Below, piece after piece: positions 1 to 7,279 of a stretch of DNA of 19,572 nucleotides. Source of the DNA: JBOGGX01 sp050744245 (GTDB lineage: Bacteria; Actinomycetota; Acidimicrobiia; Acidimicrobiales; JBOGGX01); the NCBI GenBank assembly GCA_050744245.1, contig JBOGGX010000123.1:1-19572 (forward strand), read 5' to 3'. Made by a program: the position numbers and the translations under genes. Each line of letters opens with the position of its first letter. The first letter of the stretch is position 1. The notes under the pieces are model-generated. The model did no database searches, had not been told where the DNA came from, and saw nothing but the letters and a program-made list of their open reading frames with translations.

Positions 1-38
1 GGTCGGTCCAACGTTTAGGTCACTGCGACCACCGCGGG

Positions 39-58
39 GTCAGGGATCGTCAGGGATC
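39..58. repeat. Tandem 10-bp duplication
   Basis: The 10-mer GTCAGGGATC occurs twice without a gap (39-48 and 49-58). The period is close to one helical turn. It lies inside the loop of the weak inverted repeat 37-43/63-69. No function is known to me. Confidence 0.7.
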
Positions 59-106
59 GGTTCTGACCCGTCGCCGGCCCCGGCCGCGGGTCCAGCAGGC
101 GGATCC

Positions 107-126
107 GCTGCCACAGTGCTGCCACA
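107..126. repeat. Direct repeat GCTGCCACA, 11-bp period
   Basis: GCTGCCACA occurs at 107-115 and 118-126, separated by two bases. The palindrome GCGGATCCGC (99-108) overlaps its left edge. It could be a protein-binding site or chance. Confidence 0.6.
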
Positions 127-150
127 CTGGCTCGCAGACTCTGCCCAGTC

Positions 151-170
151 GTGGCAAGGGGTGGCAAGGC
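151..170. repeat. Tandem GTGGCAAGG duplication, 10-bp period
   Basis: GTGGCAAGGG (151-160) is followed directly by GTGGCAAGGC (161-170). It is the third 10-11 bp duplication within about 130 bases of non-coding DNA. Confidence 0.7.
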
Positions 171-222
171 CCGTCTGGAGGGCTCAGCCGGCAAAAGTGC
201 TGGTCGATGGCATTCTGGCCGC

Positions 223-1854
223 TCAGGCGGTGGGGAGCTGATAGCCGGCGAACTTGGCCCTGAGGTCCTTCTTAGAGAATTTACCGACCGATGTCTTCGG
301 CACCTCGTCGACGAACACCACGTCGTCGGGCAGCCACCATTTGGCCACCCTTGGTTCGAGGAAGGCGAGCACCTCGTCCTTGGAGAGCTCCTCGCCCGGC
401 TTGACGACCACGCAGGCCAGTGGGCGCTCCTGCCATTTGGGGTGGGCGATGGCGATCACCGCGGCCTCGGCGACCTTGGGGTGACCCATGAGCTCGTTCT
501 CTAGGTCGACCGAGCTGATCCACTCGCCGCCCGACTTGATGACGTCCTTGGTCCGGTCGACCAGGCGCAGGTAGCCATGTTCGTTGATCGTGGCCATGTC
601 ACCGGTCTTGAGCCAGCCGTCCTCGGTGAAGGACTCTGCGCCGCGGGGATCGTTGTAGTAGCTGGCCGCGATCCACGGTCCCTGGACCTGGAGCTCGCCG
701 GACGACGCGCCGTCGCGGGGCTGGGGTTCGAGCGTGACGGGGTCGACCACCCTGACGTCGACGCCGATCGAGATCTGGCCGATGGTGGCCCGCAGGTCGA
801 TCTTCTCCTCCTCGGTGGTCGTGTCGACCAGAGTGGACTTCAGACGACCGACCGACGCCACCGGGCTGGTCTCGGTCATGCCCCACGCCTGCATGATCGG
901 CATCCCGATGGCCGCCTTGTAGCCCTCCGACAGCGCCTTGGGCACGGCCGAGCCACCGCAGGGGATGGCCCGCAGGCTCGACACGTCGCGACCGGCGAGC
1001 TCGGGGAGCACGCCCATCCAGATGGTGGGTACGCCGGCGGCCACCGTCACCCGCTCGTGTTCGATCAGGTCGGCCAGCGCCGGTGGGGTGAGGTTGGCGC
1101 CGGGCATCACGAGGTTGGCGCCGGCTGCGACGCCGGCGTGGGCCAGCCCCCAGGCGTTGGCGTGGAACATCGGGACGACGGGCAGCACGGTGTCGGTTTC
1201 GCGGACCCCGAGACTGTCGGCGCTCAGCACACCCATGGTGTGCAGGAAGCTCGACCGGTGGGTGTAGACCACACCCTTGGGGTTGCCGGTGGTGCCGCTC
1301 GTGTAGCACATCGAGGCCGCCTGCCGTTCGTCGTCGACGTGGAACTCCACCGGCGACGCGGCGGCCAGCAGCTCCTCGTAGTCGTGGACCTCGGGCCCGC
1401 CGTCGAATGCCGGGATGTCGCCCTTGCCGTCGTCCATGACGACCAGGTGCTTCACCGTGCCGAAGCCAGGCACTCGGGGGAAGAGCAGGGCGGCCAGCGA
1501 GCGGTCGACGAAGATGACCTCGTCCTCGGCGTGGTTGACGACGTAGGTGAGCTGGTCGGGGAACAGCCGGATGTTGAGCGTGTGCAGCACCCGGCCGGTG
1601 CACGGCGCGGCGAAGTACAGCTCGAGGTGGCGGGCCGTGTTCCATCCGAACGTTCCGACCCGCCCATGGTCGGAGACGCCGAGCGTGTCGAGCACGCCGC
1701 CGAGCCGCCGGGTGCGGGCCGCCCAGTCTCGATAGTTGCTGCGTTCGACCCCGGTTGGGGTGGCCGTGGCCACCCCCTTGTCGAAGTACAGGTTGTCGAC
1801 GCGGTCGAAGAAGTGCACCAGCGTCAGCGGGTAGTCCTGCATCGTCCCCTGCAT
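223..1854 (-). CDS. AMP-forming medium/long-chain acyl-CoA ligase
   Basis: A 543-residue member of the adenylate-forming (ANL) superfamily. It should activate a fatty or related carboxylic acid with ATP to an acyl-adenylate and transfer it to CoA in the cytoplasm. The phosphate-binding motif YTSGTTGNPKG starts at about residue 184. The adenine-binding motif AWGMTETSP follows in mid-protein, then the hinge region (GWLKTGDMA, RTKDVIKSGGEW). The C-terminal catalytic lysine is about residue 525, in SVGKFSKK. Length is full for the family, and the sequence resembles AlkK-type ligases. The ATG at 1854 is chosen because GAGGGGG (1860-1866) lies 5 bases upstream; an in-frame ATG at 1842 is the alternative. 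The gene diverges from corA across about 100 bp. Substrate chain length cannot be read from sequence. Confidence 0.93.
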   Translation of the reverse strand: MQGTMQDYPLTLVHFFDRVDNLYFDKGVATATPTGVERSNYRDWAARTRRLGGVLDTLGVSDHGRVGTFGWNTARHLELYFAAPCTGRVLHTLNIRLFPDQLTYVVNHAEDEVIFVDRSLAALLFPRVPGFGTVKHLVVMDDGKGDIPAFDGGPEVHDYEELLAAASPVEFHVDDERQAASMCYTSGTTGNPKGVVYTHRSSFLHTMGVLSADSLGVRETDTVLPVVPMFHANAWGLAHAGVAAGANLVMPGANLTPPALADLIEHERVTVAAGVPTIWMGVLPELAGRDVSSLRAIPCGGSAVPKALSEGYKAAIGMPIMQAWGMTETSPVASVGRLKSTLVDTTTEEEKIDLRATIGQISIGVDVRVVDPVTLEPQPRDGASSGELQVQGPWIAASYYNDPRGAESFTEDGWLKTGDMATINEHGYLRLVDRTKDVIKSGGEWISSVDLENELMGHPKVAEAAVIAIAHPKWQERPLACVVVKPGEELSKDEVLAFLEPRVAKWWLPDDVVFVDEVPKTSVGKFSKKDLRAKFAGYQLPTA

Positions 1855-1912
1855 CGCGTCCCCCTCGTGGTCCAGACCGTCCGGCTCCTAAGGTTGGCAG
1901 ACCCGCGAGCGG

Positions 1913-1949
1913 TACGTTTGTCCCCGGCGCGGCGGGAGCCCGAAAGGGG
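1913..1949 (+). promoter_or_regulatory. Candidate corA -10 and ribosome binding site
   Basis: TACGTT (1913-1918) fits a TANNNT -10 box and would give a leader of about 30 bases. AAAGGGG (1943-1949) lies 8 bases before the GTG at 1958 and decides that start over the out-of-frame ATG at 1953. No -35 with normal spacing is visible. The ribosome binding site is firmer than the promoter. Confidence 0.4.
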
Positions 1950-1957
1950 TTGATGAC

Positions 1958-2941
1958 GTGGACGCGGTGTGGATCACGCCGGATGGCACCAAGCGGTGTT
2001 CGGTCGCCGAGCTCGCGTCGCTGCTGCCCGCCGACGACGGCTTCGGCTGGGTCGACGTCCCGCGGCCAGACACCGAATCGCTGCCCATCCTGGGCGAGCT
2101 CTTCGGCTTCCACCCCGTGGCCCTCGACGAGTGCACCGAGCGCATCCCGGTCCCCAAGATGCACGTCTACTCCGACCACGCCTTCGTCGTGGTCAACGGC
2201 CTCGAGCGCGGCCGCGACGGCGGGGTGCACCTGTTGCCCCTGAAGCACTTCGTCGGACTTCGCCTGCTGGTCACCGTGCACGGCCCGTTCCATCCGTCGA
2301 TCGACCCGGAGGTCGGGCGGCGCGAGACGCGCGCCGTGCTCGAACGGCTCGAGCTCGGCCGGCTCCATCCCGAGAACGGCGTCGAGTTGGCCCATGCCGT
2401 GGTCACCGGGCTGGTGCGGCGGCTCCACGAGTTCGTCGGCGAACACGCCGGCCGCATCACGGAGCTCGAACGGCGGGTTCGGGCCGGCGAGATCAAGGAG
2501 TCGGAGACGATCATCGAGCAGATGTTCCGCGTGCGGCACGACCTGCAGACGGTGCGGACCACGGCCGCGCAGAGCCGACAGGTCTACGCCCGGTTGGCCC
2601 GGCTGCGCACGATGCCAGAGGAGGCCGTCGTACACCTGCGCGACATCGAGGAGCAGTTCGATCTGCTGCGCAACATCTGCGACGACGAGAAGGAGTACCT
2701 CCAGGAGCTGCTCGACCTGCACCAGACCCGCATCGCCAACGAGCTCAACCGCTTCGTCCGCCAGCTCACCGCCTGGGGCGCCATCGGCCTGGCCGGCACC
2801 CTCATCGCGGGCATCTACGGCATGAACTTCGTCTACATGCCGGAGATCGACTGGCGCTACGGGTACCCGATGGCCCTGGCCCTCATGGTCGTCGTCGGGC
2901 TGGTCCTGGCGGTGCTCTTCCGGCGCAAGGGCTGGTTCTAG
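1958..2941 (+). CDS. corA: CorA-family magnesium/cobalt channel
   Basis: A 327-residue CorA-type divalent cation channel of the cytoplasmic membrane, normally a homopentamer passing Mg2+ (also Co2+ or Ni2+). The N-terminal two thirds is the soluble funnel domain, ending in a long helical stretch rich in Glu, Arg and Leu. TM1 (about residues 270-290) ends in the family signature GMN (residues 288-290) within YGMNF, followed by the periplasmic loop with MPE. TM2 (about 300-321) ends in the basic tail RRKGWF. Start, signature and length all agree with an intact protein. It is the first of two plus-strand genes: ilvD starts 28 bp after the stop but has its own promoter-like box, so co-transcription is optional. 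Metal selectivity is inferred from the family. Confidence 0.95.
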   Translation: MDAVWITPDGTKRCSVAELASLLPADDGFGWVDVPRPDTESLPILGELFGFHPVALDECTERIPVPKMHVYSDHAFVVVNGLERGRDGGVHLLPLKHFVGLRLLVTVHGPFHPSIDPEVGRRETRAVLERLELGRLHPENGVELAHAVVTGLVRRLHEFVGEHAGRITELERRVRAGEIKESETIIEQMFRVRHDLQTVRTTAAQSRQVYARLARLRTMPEEAVVHLRDIEEQFDLLRNICDDEKEYLQELLDLHQTRIANELNRFVRQLTAWGAIGLAGTLIAGIYGMNFVYMPEIDWRYGYPMALALMVVVGLVLAVLFRRKGWF

Positions 2942-2957
2942 GGCGGGTCCGAGGTTC

Positions 2958-2963
2958 TACCCT
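2958..2963 (+). promoter_or_regulatory. Leaderless -10 box for ilvD
   Basis: TACCCT matches TANNNT and ends exactly 6 bases before the ATG at 2970, so transcription would start at the A of the start codon. No ribosome binding site lies between corA and ilvD. The same spacing is seen at 5542-5547 and 5778-5783. No clear -35. Confidence 0.55.
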
Positions 2964-2969
2964 TCGGCC

Positions 2970-4652
2970 ATGGCCGACATGAAGCCCCGCAGCCGAGAGG
3001 TGACCGACGGGTTCGCGAGGGCGGGCGCCCGGGCCATGCTCAGGGCGATCGGGATGACCGACGACGACTGGGACAAGCCCCAGGTCGGCGTCTGCTCGTC
3101 GTGGAACGAGGTCACGCCGTGCAACCTGCCGCTGGGCCGGCTCGCCCGGCGGGCCAAGGACGGCGTGCGCGATGCCGGCGGCTTTCCGCTCGAGTTCACC
3201 ACCATCGCCGTATCGGACGGCATCTCGATGGGCCACGAGGGGATGCGGGCCTCGCTCGTGTCGCGTGAGGTCATCGCCGACTCGGTCGAGACGGTCATGC
3301 ACGCCGAGCGATTCGACGCGATGGTCACTCTGGCCGGTTGTGACAAGTCCTTGCCAGGCATGCTCATGGCCGCGGCCAGACTCGACCTTCCGTCGGTGTT
3401 CGTGTACGGCGGGTCGATCATGCCGGGCCGGGTGGGGGAGACCGTGGTCGACATCGTGAGCGTGTTCGAGGCCATCGGGGCCTACGGGGTCGGGTCGATC
3501 TCGGCCGCCGAGCTGAAGGCGATCGAATGCGCCGCGTGCCCGACCGAGGGCAGCTGCGCCGGCATGTTCACCGCGAACACGATGGCCTCGATCTCCGAGG
3601 CGCTGGGGATGGCCCTGCCGGGCTCGTCCTCGCCGTCGGCCGTCGACCCACGCAGGGAGGTGATCGCCGAAGACAGCGGGCGGGCGGTCGTGCGCCTGCT
3701 CGAGCTCGGGCTGCGCCCCCGCCAGATCATGACCAAGGAGGCGTTCGAGAACGCGATCGCCGTCACCATGGCCCTGGGTGGGTCCACCAATGCGGTGTTG
3801 CATCTGCTCGCCATCGCCAACGAGGCCCGCGTCGAGCTCGAGCTCGACGACTTCAACCGCATCGCCGCCCGGGTGCCCCACATCGCCGACACCAAGCCCC
3901 ACGGTCGCTACCACATGATCGACGTCGATCGGGTGGGTGGTGTGCAGGTCGTGCTGCGCCACCTGCTCGAGGCCGGGCTGCTGCACGGCGACTGTCGCAC
4001 GGTGACGGGGAAGACGATGGCCGAGAACCTGGCCGATCTGCAGCCGGCCGTGCCCCCACCGGACGGCGAGGTCATCCATCCGCTGTCGGATCCCCTGCAC
4101 CCGATCGGCGGCATCGCCGTGGTCCGTGGCTCGCTGGCCCCGTCGGGCGCGGTGGTCAAGGTGGCGGGGATCGACGCGACGAGGTTCGATGGTGTGGCCC
4201 GGGTGTTCGACGGTGAGGACGCCGCCATGGAAACGATCCTCGCCGGCGGCATCCAGCCCGGCGACGTCGTCGTGATCCGCTACGAGGGACCGAAGGGCGG
4301 GCCCGGCATGCGGGAGATGCTGGCCGTCACCGGCGCCATGAAGGGCGCGGGTCGAGGCGGCGACGCCGCCCTGGTCACCGACGGTCGGTTCTCGGGCGGC
4401 ACCCATGGGTTCTGTGTCGGGCACGTGGCGCCCGAAGCGGTCGACGGCGGTCCCATCGCCCTGGTCGCCGAAGGCGACCGGATTGTCATCGACGTCTCGA
4501 CCAACACCATCGATCTGCTCGTCCCCGAGGCCGAGCTCGAACGCCGACGCGCCGGGTGGAAGACGCCGGCGCCCAGGTACACGTCGGGCGTGCTGGCCAA
4601 GTACGCCCGGTTGGCTCAGGGCGCCGAACGGGGGGCGATCACCGCGCCGTAG
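2970..4652 (+). CDS. ilvD: Dihydroxy-acid dehydratase
   Basis: A 560-residue IlvD. It dehydrates 2,3-dihydroxy-isovalerate and 2,3-dihydroxy-3-methylvalerate to the 2-keto acid precursors of valine/leucine and isoleucine. The three conserved cysteines expected to bind the Fe-S cluster are present: Cys51 in TPCN, Cys124 in GCDKSLPG and Cys196 in GSCAGMF. The C-terminal signature GRFSGGTHGFCVGHVAPEA is also present. Length and motif spacing fit the shorter IlvD form usually found in actinobacteria. The ATG at 2970 is favoured by the adjoining TACCCT box; no ribosome binding site supports it or the in-frame ATG nine bases downstream. The gene stands about 2.5 kb from ilvBNC and so is probably transcribed separately. 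It converges with the hydrolase gene, whose stop lies about 10 bp away. Confidence 0.97.
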   Translation: MADMKPRSREVTDGFARAGARAMLRAIGMTDDDWDKPQVGVCSSWNEVTPCNLPLGRLARRAKDGVRDAGGFPLEFTTIAVSDGISMGHEGMRASLVSREVIADSVETVMHAERFDAMVTLAGCDKSLPGMLMAAARLDLPSVFVYGGSIMPGRVGETVVDIVSVFEAIGAYGVGSISAAELKAIECAACPTEGSCAGMFTANTMASISEALGMALPGSSSPSAVDPRREVIAEDSGRAVVRLLELGLRPRQIMTKEAFENAIAVTMALGGSTNAVLHLLAIANEARVELELDDFNRIAARVPHIADTKPHGRYHMIDVDRVGGVQVVLRHLLEAGLLHGDCRTVTGKTMAENLADLQPAVPPPDGEVIHPLSDPLHPIGGIAVVRGSLAPSGAVVKVAGIDATRFDGVARVFDGEDAAMETILAGGIQPGDVVVIRYEGPKGGPGMREMLAVTGAMKGAGRGGDAALVTDGRFSGGTHGFCVGHVAPEAVDGGPIALVAEGDRIVIDVSTNTIDLLVPEAELERRRAGWKTPAPRYTSGVLAKYARLAQGAERGAITAP

Positions 4653-4667
4653 GTCGTGCGCCCTACG
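4648..4667. terminator. Weak convergent terminator-like hairpin
   Basis: CGTAGG (4648-4653) and CCTACG (4662-4667) can pair around an 8-base loop and overlap the stop codons of ilvD and the opposing hydrolase. Only 6 bp and no T run, so the call is tentative. Confidence 0.25.
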
Positions 4668-5535
4668 CCGACTCCGGCGAGCGCCCTGACCCGCCGCGGT
4701 GGTCGATGAGCCAGCTGAGTGCCGCGGCGCACGACCTGAGGACCGAGACGTGTCCGTCGCCGGGGCGCAGCCACAGCTCGGCCCCGTCGATGTGGTGGGC
4801 GAGCCACTCGCCATGGCTGCTCGGTACGACGCGGTCGTCCTCGCCGTGGACGAGGAGCACGGGCGCGGTGATCGCCGACGGATGAAACCCCCATGGCCCG
4901 ACGTAGGCCAGGTCGTCGTCGACGACGCCGCCGAAGCCGCTCGCCATCGCCTGTTGCGCGATGGCGCCCAGCCCGCGCCAGTCGTCGGCCAGGGCGGCGT
5001 GGTCGGACGGGGTGAAGATCTCGGGATCGAAGTCGGTGGAGCCGAGGTGGTTCGTCAGCGCCTCCGGCCCGCGGACCGCAGCGTGGAGCTCGGCCGCACC
5101 GGCCTCCGCCATGCCGGCGAACCAGTCGAGCCCGTCGGCGCCGAAGGGCGCCAGGCCGGCCACGCTCACCGCGCCCGTGACGCGGCCGGGCAGCAGCGCG
5201 GCGCAGGCAAGCGCGTGCGGCCCGCCCCCCGACGCGCCGATCGTCGCGAACTCCTCGATGTCCAGCTCGTCCGCGATGGCGGCCACGTCCGCCGCCGCCG
5301 AGGCGATGTCCCTGCCGCGGTGGGGGGCAGACGCGCCGTACCCCGGGCGGTCGTACGAGACGCAGCGCAGGCGACGCTCGCGCAGCATCGGCAGAAGGGG
5401 CTCGGGGGGCTCACCGGTCTGGGGCGTGCCGTGGTGCCAGACCACGACGGCGTCGGTCTCGACCCCATCATCGCCGGTGTCGTACACGTGCAGGACGCGT
5501 CCGTCGGGGGCGACGACCTCGCGGGGGCTCGTCAT
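4663..5535 (-). CDS. Alpha/beta-fold hydrolase
   Basis: A 290-residue alpha/beta hydrolase with no signal peptide, so cytoplasmic. Motifs in order: the oxyanion-hole HHGTPQTG (residues 34-41), YDRPGYGAS (61-69), the nucleophile elbow GASGGG with Ser102, and near the C-terminus VHGEDDRVVP (likely catalytic Asp) and GDGHVSVL (likely catalytic His). The triad is therefore complete. Many such proteins are esterases, haloperoxidase-like enzymes or ring-cleavage-product hydrolases; the sequence does not decide between them. The ATG at 5535 follows a TAGCCT box by 6 bases, suggesting a leaderless transcript. It faces ilvD tail to tail and is preceded by the small Cys-rich gene on the same strand, which has its own similar box. 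Confidence 0.9.
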   Translation of the reverse strand: MTSPREVVAPDGRVLHVYDTGDDGVETDAVVVWHHGTPQTGEPPEPLLPMLRERRLRCVSYDRPGYGASAPHRGRDIASAAADVAAIADELDIEEFATIGASGGGPHALACAALLPGRVTGAVSVAGLAPFGADGLDWFAGMAEAGAAELHAAVRGPEALTNHLGSTDFDPEIFTPSDHAALADDWRGLGAIAQQAMASGFGGVVDDDLAYVGPWGFHPSAITAPVLLVHGEDDRVVPSSHGEWLAHHIDGAELWLRPGDGHVSVLRSCAAALSWLIDHRGGSGRSPESA

Positions 5536-5541
5536 CGGAGG

Positions 5542-5547
5542 AGGCTA
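5542..5547 (-). promoter_or_regulatory. Leaderless -10 box for the hydrolase gene
   Basis: On the minus strand TAGCCT ends 6 bases before the ATG at 5535, the same geometry as at ilvD. No ribosome binding site is seen. No -35 is recognisable. Confidence 0.5.
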
Positions 5548-5585
5548 CGAGTCGCGGTTCGGTCGGCCGCTCGCCGGGACAGGCG

Positions 5586-5771
5586 TCAGTACTCGATCAC
5601 GTCGGACTGCTCATACGCCATCGGCACCATGCCGGCCTGGTGCTGGCAGCGTTCGCAGTAGGCGGTGTCGCCCTTGACCGCACAAGGGCGGTTGTCCGGG
5701 TCAGGGTTCGGGTCGAGGCTGGTCCCGCAGAAGCAGACCCCGGTCTCGGTCACCTCGCACGAAGCGCACAT
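5586..5771 (-). CDS. Small cysteine-rich protein, possible zinc binder
   Basis: A 61-residue protein I do not recognise. It has seven cysteines (positions 2, 5, 13, 15, 30, 39, 42) plus His44. Two CxxC pairs (2/5 and 39/42) and a CxC (13/15) suggest one or two structural zinc sites. The middle is an acidic Asn/Asp/Pro stretch and the C-terminus is acidic (QSDVIEY). No signal peptide or membrane segment is present, so it is probably cytoplasmic. A TAGGTT box 6 bases before the ATG supports the start and that the gene is real. It diverges from the broken NlpC/P60 gene across 85 bp. It could be a zinc-ribbon regulator or a small metal-binding protein; neither is shown. Confidence 0.65.
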   Translation of the reverse strand: MCASCEVTETGVCFCGTSLDPNPDPDNRPCAVKGDTAYCERCQHQAGMVPMAYEQSDVIEY

Positions 5772-5777
5772 GGGCCA

Positions 5778-5783
5778 AACCTA
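5778..5783 (-). promoter_or_regulatory. Leaderless -10 box for the Cys-rich gene
   Basis: On the minus strand TAGGTT ends 6 bases before the ATG at 5771. It is the third instance of the TANNNT-N6-ATG layout in the window and supports this small ORF being expressed. Confidence 0.5.
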
Positions 5784-5788
5784 GCCCC

Positions 5789-5815
5789 GCCGGCTAGCGC
5801 TCCGTTAGCGCCGGC
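5789..5815. repeat. Operator-like repeats between divergent genes
   Basis: TAGCGC occurs at 5795-5800 and 5806-5811, an 11-bp period, framed by GCCGGC at 5789-5794 and 5810-5815. The block lies in the 85-bp gap between the Cys-rich gene and the NlpC/P60 gene, just upstream of the minus-strand -10 box, so it could be a regulator site. The repeats are short and may be chance. Confidence 0.35.
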
Positions 5816-5856
5816 CCGCGATCGTCGCCGGGAACCAGTGAGGAAAGGACGATTGC

Positions 5857-6566
5857 GTGTCGATGATCGAGAGCTATCCGGATCTCCGCGCCGGCGACTC
5901 GGGCGAGTGGGTCACCTACCTGGCAGCAGCAGCTGGCCGCCCTGGGCTACGACCCCGGGCCGATCGACGGTGAGTTCGGGCCCCGCACCGAGTCCGAGGT
6001 ACGCCGTCTCCGGGCCGGCGGTGGGCTGTCCGAAACGGGAGGCGTCGACCAGGGTGCGGGGTCGCTCGTCCACGGCAGCTGGCCGGCGCAGGACGCCGGT
6101 GCCGACCCCGGCAGTCCGACCGAGCCCGCCCCCAGCCTCGGCGCCACCGCCACGGCCGACGCCTTCGTCGAGCTGTGCCTGGCCCAGGAGGGCGACGACT
6201 ACCACTACGGCGTCGACAGTCGACCTCGAAGACCCCGACCCGGCGTCGTTCGACTGCGCCGAGCTGGTCGAGTGGGCCCTGGCCCAGCTGGGCGTGCTCG
6301 ACGGTCTGAAGGGGGACTGGAACTGGTCGCAGGGCCAGCGAGCCGCCATCGAGGCGGCCGGGCTCGGCCGCAGCGTGGACGAGGCCCGCAGCATCCAAGG
6401 GGCGCTGCTGTTCAACTCGCACCATGTCGCGGTGTCGCTCGGCGACGGCGTCCAGACGATCGAGGCCATGGGCGAGGCCTTCAACGTCCGCAAGGGCAAG
6501 ATCGACGGCACGAGCGGTGGGGCCCGTTTCGACGGCGCCGGGCTGGTGCCGAACCTGCAGTACTGA
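5857..6566 (+). pseudogene. Peptidoglycan-binding / NlpC-P60 peptidase, frame broken twice
   Basis: Three reading frames join into one sensible protein of about 235 residues. The GTG at 5857 has AGGAAAGGA 7 bases upstream. Frame one gives YPDLRAGDSGEWVTYL. One extra base near 5923 shifts to the next frame, completing a peptidoglycan-binding type 1 domain (QQQLAALGYDPGPIDG, EFGPRTESEV). A Pro/Ala/Gly-rich linker follows, then FVELCLAQEGDDYHYGV. A second extra base near 6218, between two copies of GTCGAC, shifts again to FDCAELVEWALAQLG with the catalytic Cys and then HHVAVSLGDG with the catalytic His. The intact protein would bind and cleave cell-wall peptide or a similar substrate. No N-terminal signal peptide is visible. 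It could be a true pseudogene, or intact in the cell if the two bases are sequencing errors. Confidence 0.8.
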
Positions 6567-6587
6567 CCCGGTTCGAGGGCCCGGCCC

Positions 6588-7133
6588 TCAGCGGTCGCGG
6601 CGAAACCAGCCGGTCAACCGCTGCCGAGGGGGCAGCCCGACCCCGACCGACTCGGGCAACAGCTTGTCCTTGAACCGATCGTCGATGACGTCGACCGTGC
6701 CCGCGTAGCCCTTGTAGACCCAGGCCTCCTCGCTGTCGCCCAGGTCGACCCGGCCGGCGAGGAACCCCTTCACCTCGCCGAACCGGTGCGTCCGCGGCAG
6801 CCGGCGCAGCTCGCCCTTGGGTTGGAACCGGAGCTTGGAGGCATCGAGCACGACGATGTCGTCCTTGGTGACGGCGACCACCCGGCTCTGCATCGGGATG
6901 TAGACGGCCAGCACCCAGGCCACGAAGGCGGCGCTCAGCGTGATCGCGATCAACAGGCCGGCCACCGACCCGGTCGGCACGAGGACGCTGATGACACCGA
7001 CCGGCAGCGCCGCGATGGCGATCGCCGGGTTGCCGCCGACCTGGGCGACGAACGCCTGCTGGAGCGGGGCGCCGCCCAGGTACGGCCTGAGCATCTGGGC
7101 CAGCCGAGGATGGGGCGGACGCGGTGCCGGCAT
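6588..7133 (-). CDS. Small membrane protein with two helices
   Basis: A 181-residue protein I do not recognise by name. A short N-terminus rich in Pro and Arg is followed by a hydrophobic block at about residues 37-82, long enough for two membrane helices joined by a short Pro/Gly turn. The remaining 100 residues are soluble, with alternating strand-like segments (SRVVAVTKDDIVVLDAS, KGELRRLPRTHRFGEVKG) and a basic C-terminus. The arrangement resembles small actinobacterial proteins with a membrane hairpin and a PH-like domain, but that is only an impression. The ATG at 7133 is preceded 9 bases upstream by TACAAA. The gene diverges from the ilv leader and converges on the broken NlpC/P60 gene, with 21 bp between stops. 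Confidence 0.75.
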   Translation of the reverse strand: MPAPRPPHPRLAQMLRPYLGGAPLQQAFVAQVGGNPAIAIAALPVGVISVLVPTGSVAGLLIAITLSAAFVAWVLAVYIPMQSRVVAVTKDDIVVLDASKLRFQPKGELRRLPRTHRFGEVKGFLAGRVDLGDSEEAWVYKGYAGTVDVIDDRFKDKLLPESVGVGLPPRQRLTGWFRRDR

Positions 7134-7142
7134 GGTGCCCCG

Positions 7143-7148
7143 TTTGTA
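7143..7148 (-). promoter_or_regulatory. Candidate -10 box for the membrane protein gene
   Basis: TACAAA on the minus strand ends 9 bases before the ATG at 7133 and matches four of six -10 consensus positions. With this spacing the leader would be very short or absent. Confidence 0.35.
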
Positions 7149-7198
7149 GCCGATCCGTCTTGCCCAGTGCTCGCCGCGCGTGGGAGCATGACCGGGCC

Positions 7199-7249
7199 AT
7201 GACCGCCGGCCAGCCCTCGCGCCTCGACCTTCTCGTACTCATCACGTAG
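7199..7249 (+). CDS. ilv attenuator leader peptide
   Basis: A 16-codon ORF, MTAGQPSRLDLLVLIT, ends in TAG 109 bp before ilvB. Six of its last eight residues are Leu, Val or Ile, the end products of the pathway it precedes. Two of those codons, CTT and GTA, look unusual beside the C/G-ending codons of the neighbouring genes. A hairpin begins at the stop codon and a terminator-type hairpin follows 30 bases later. That is the layout of amino-acid attenuation: scarce branched-chain aminoacyl-tRNA would stall the ribosome on this run and alter RNA folding. Leader-peptide attenuation of ilvBNC is known in Corynebacterium glutamicum. TGGGAG (7181-7186) is a distant, weak ribosome binding site. A four-codon ORF from 7188 ends at 7202, overlapping this start. 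Confidence 0.75.
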   Translation: MTAGQPSRLDLLVLIT

Positions 7250-7276
7250 GCGCGCGCGGACACCCGCGCCTGCGCC
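7249..7276 (+). other. Attenuator hairpin 1 (pause/anti-terminator region)
   Basis: GGCGC (7249-7253) pairs with GCGCC (7272-7276), and GCGCGG (7254-7259) with CCGCGC (7264-7269). The loop is ACAC and there is a two-base bulge (7270-7271). It starts at the last base of the leader stop codon, so a ribosome on the leader would block its 5' arm. By eye I do not find a strong alternative pairing of its 3' arm with the terminator. TGGGAG (7181-7186) could pair with CTCCCA (7285-7290). Confidence 0.6.
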
Positions 7277-7279
7277 GCC

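Larger units (their letters stand above)
1..222. other. Non-coding stretch at window edge
   Basis: I see no convincing gene, tRNA or insertion sequence here. On the minus strand this is the region downstream of the acyl-CoA ligase gene, and no U-tailed terminator is evident. The arms GGGTCAG (37-43) and CTGACCC (63-69) could pair across a 19-base loop, but no T run follows on either strand. The stretch holds three separate short tandem duplications, listed on their own. Confidence 0.5.

Noticed and set aside
599..2722. Very long open frame on the minus strand (707 codons) across the ligase and corA
   Set aside because: It is antisense or out of frame to two genes with clear family motifs; its translation is rich in Arg, Pro and Ala as expected from a shadow frame in GC-rich DNA.
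2883..4814. 643-codon minus-strand frame over ilvD
   Set aside because: ilvD has all its signatures on the plus strand; the opposite frame shows no domain and low-complexity composition.
6575..6589. GAGGGC/GCCCTC hairpin between the NlpC/P60 gene and the membrane protein gene as a terminator
   Set aside because: Only 6 bp with a 3-base loop and no T run, partly inside a stop codon; too weak to call.
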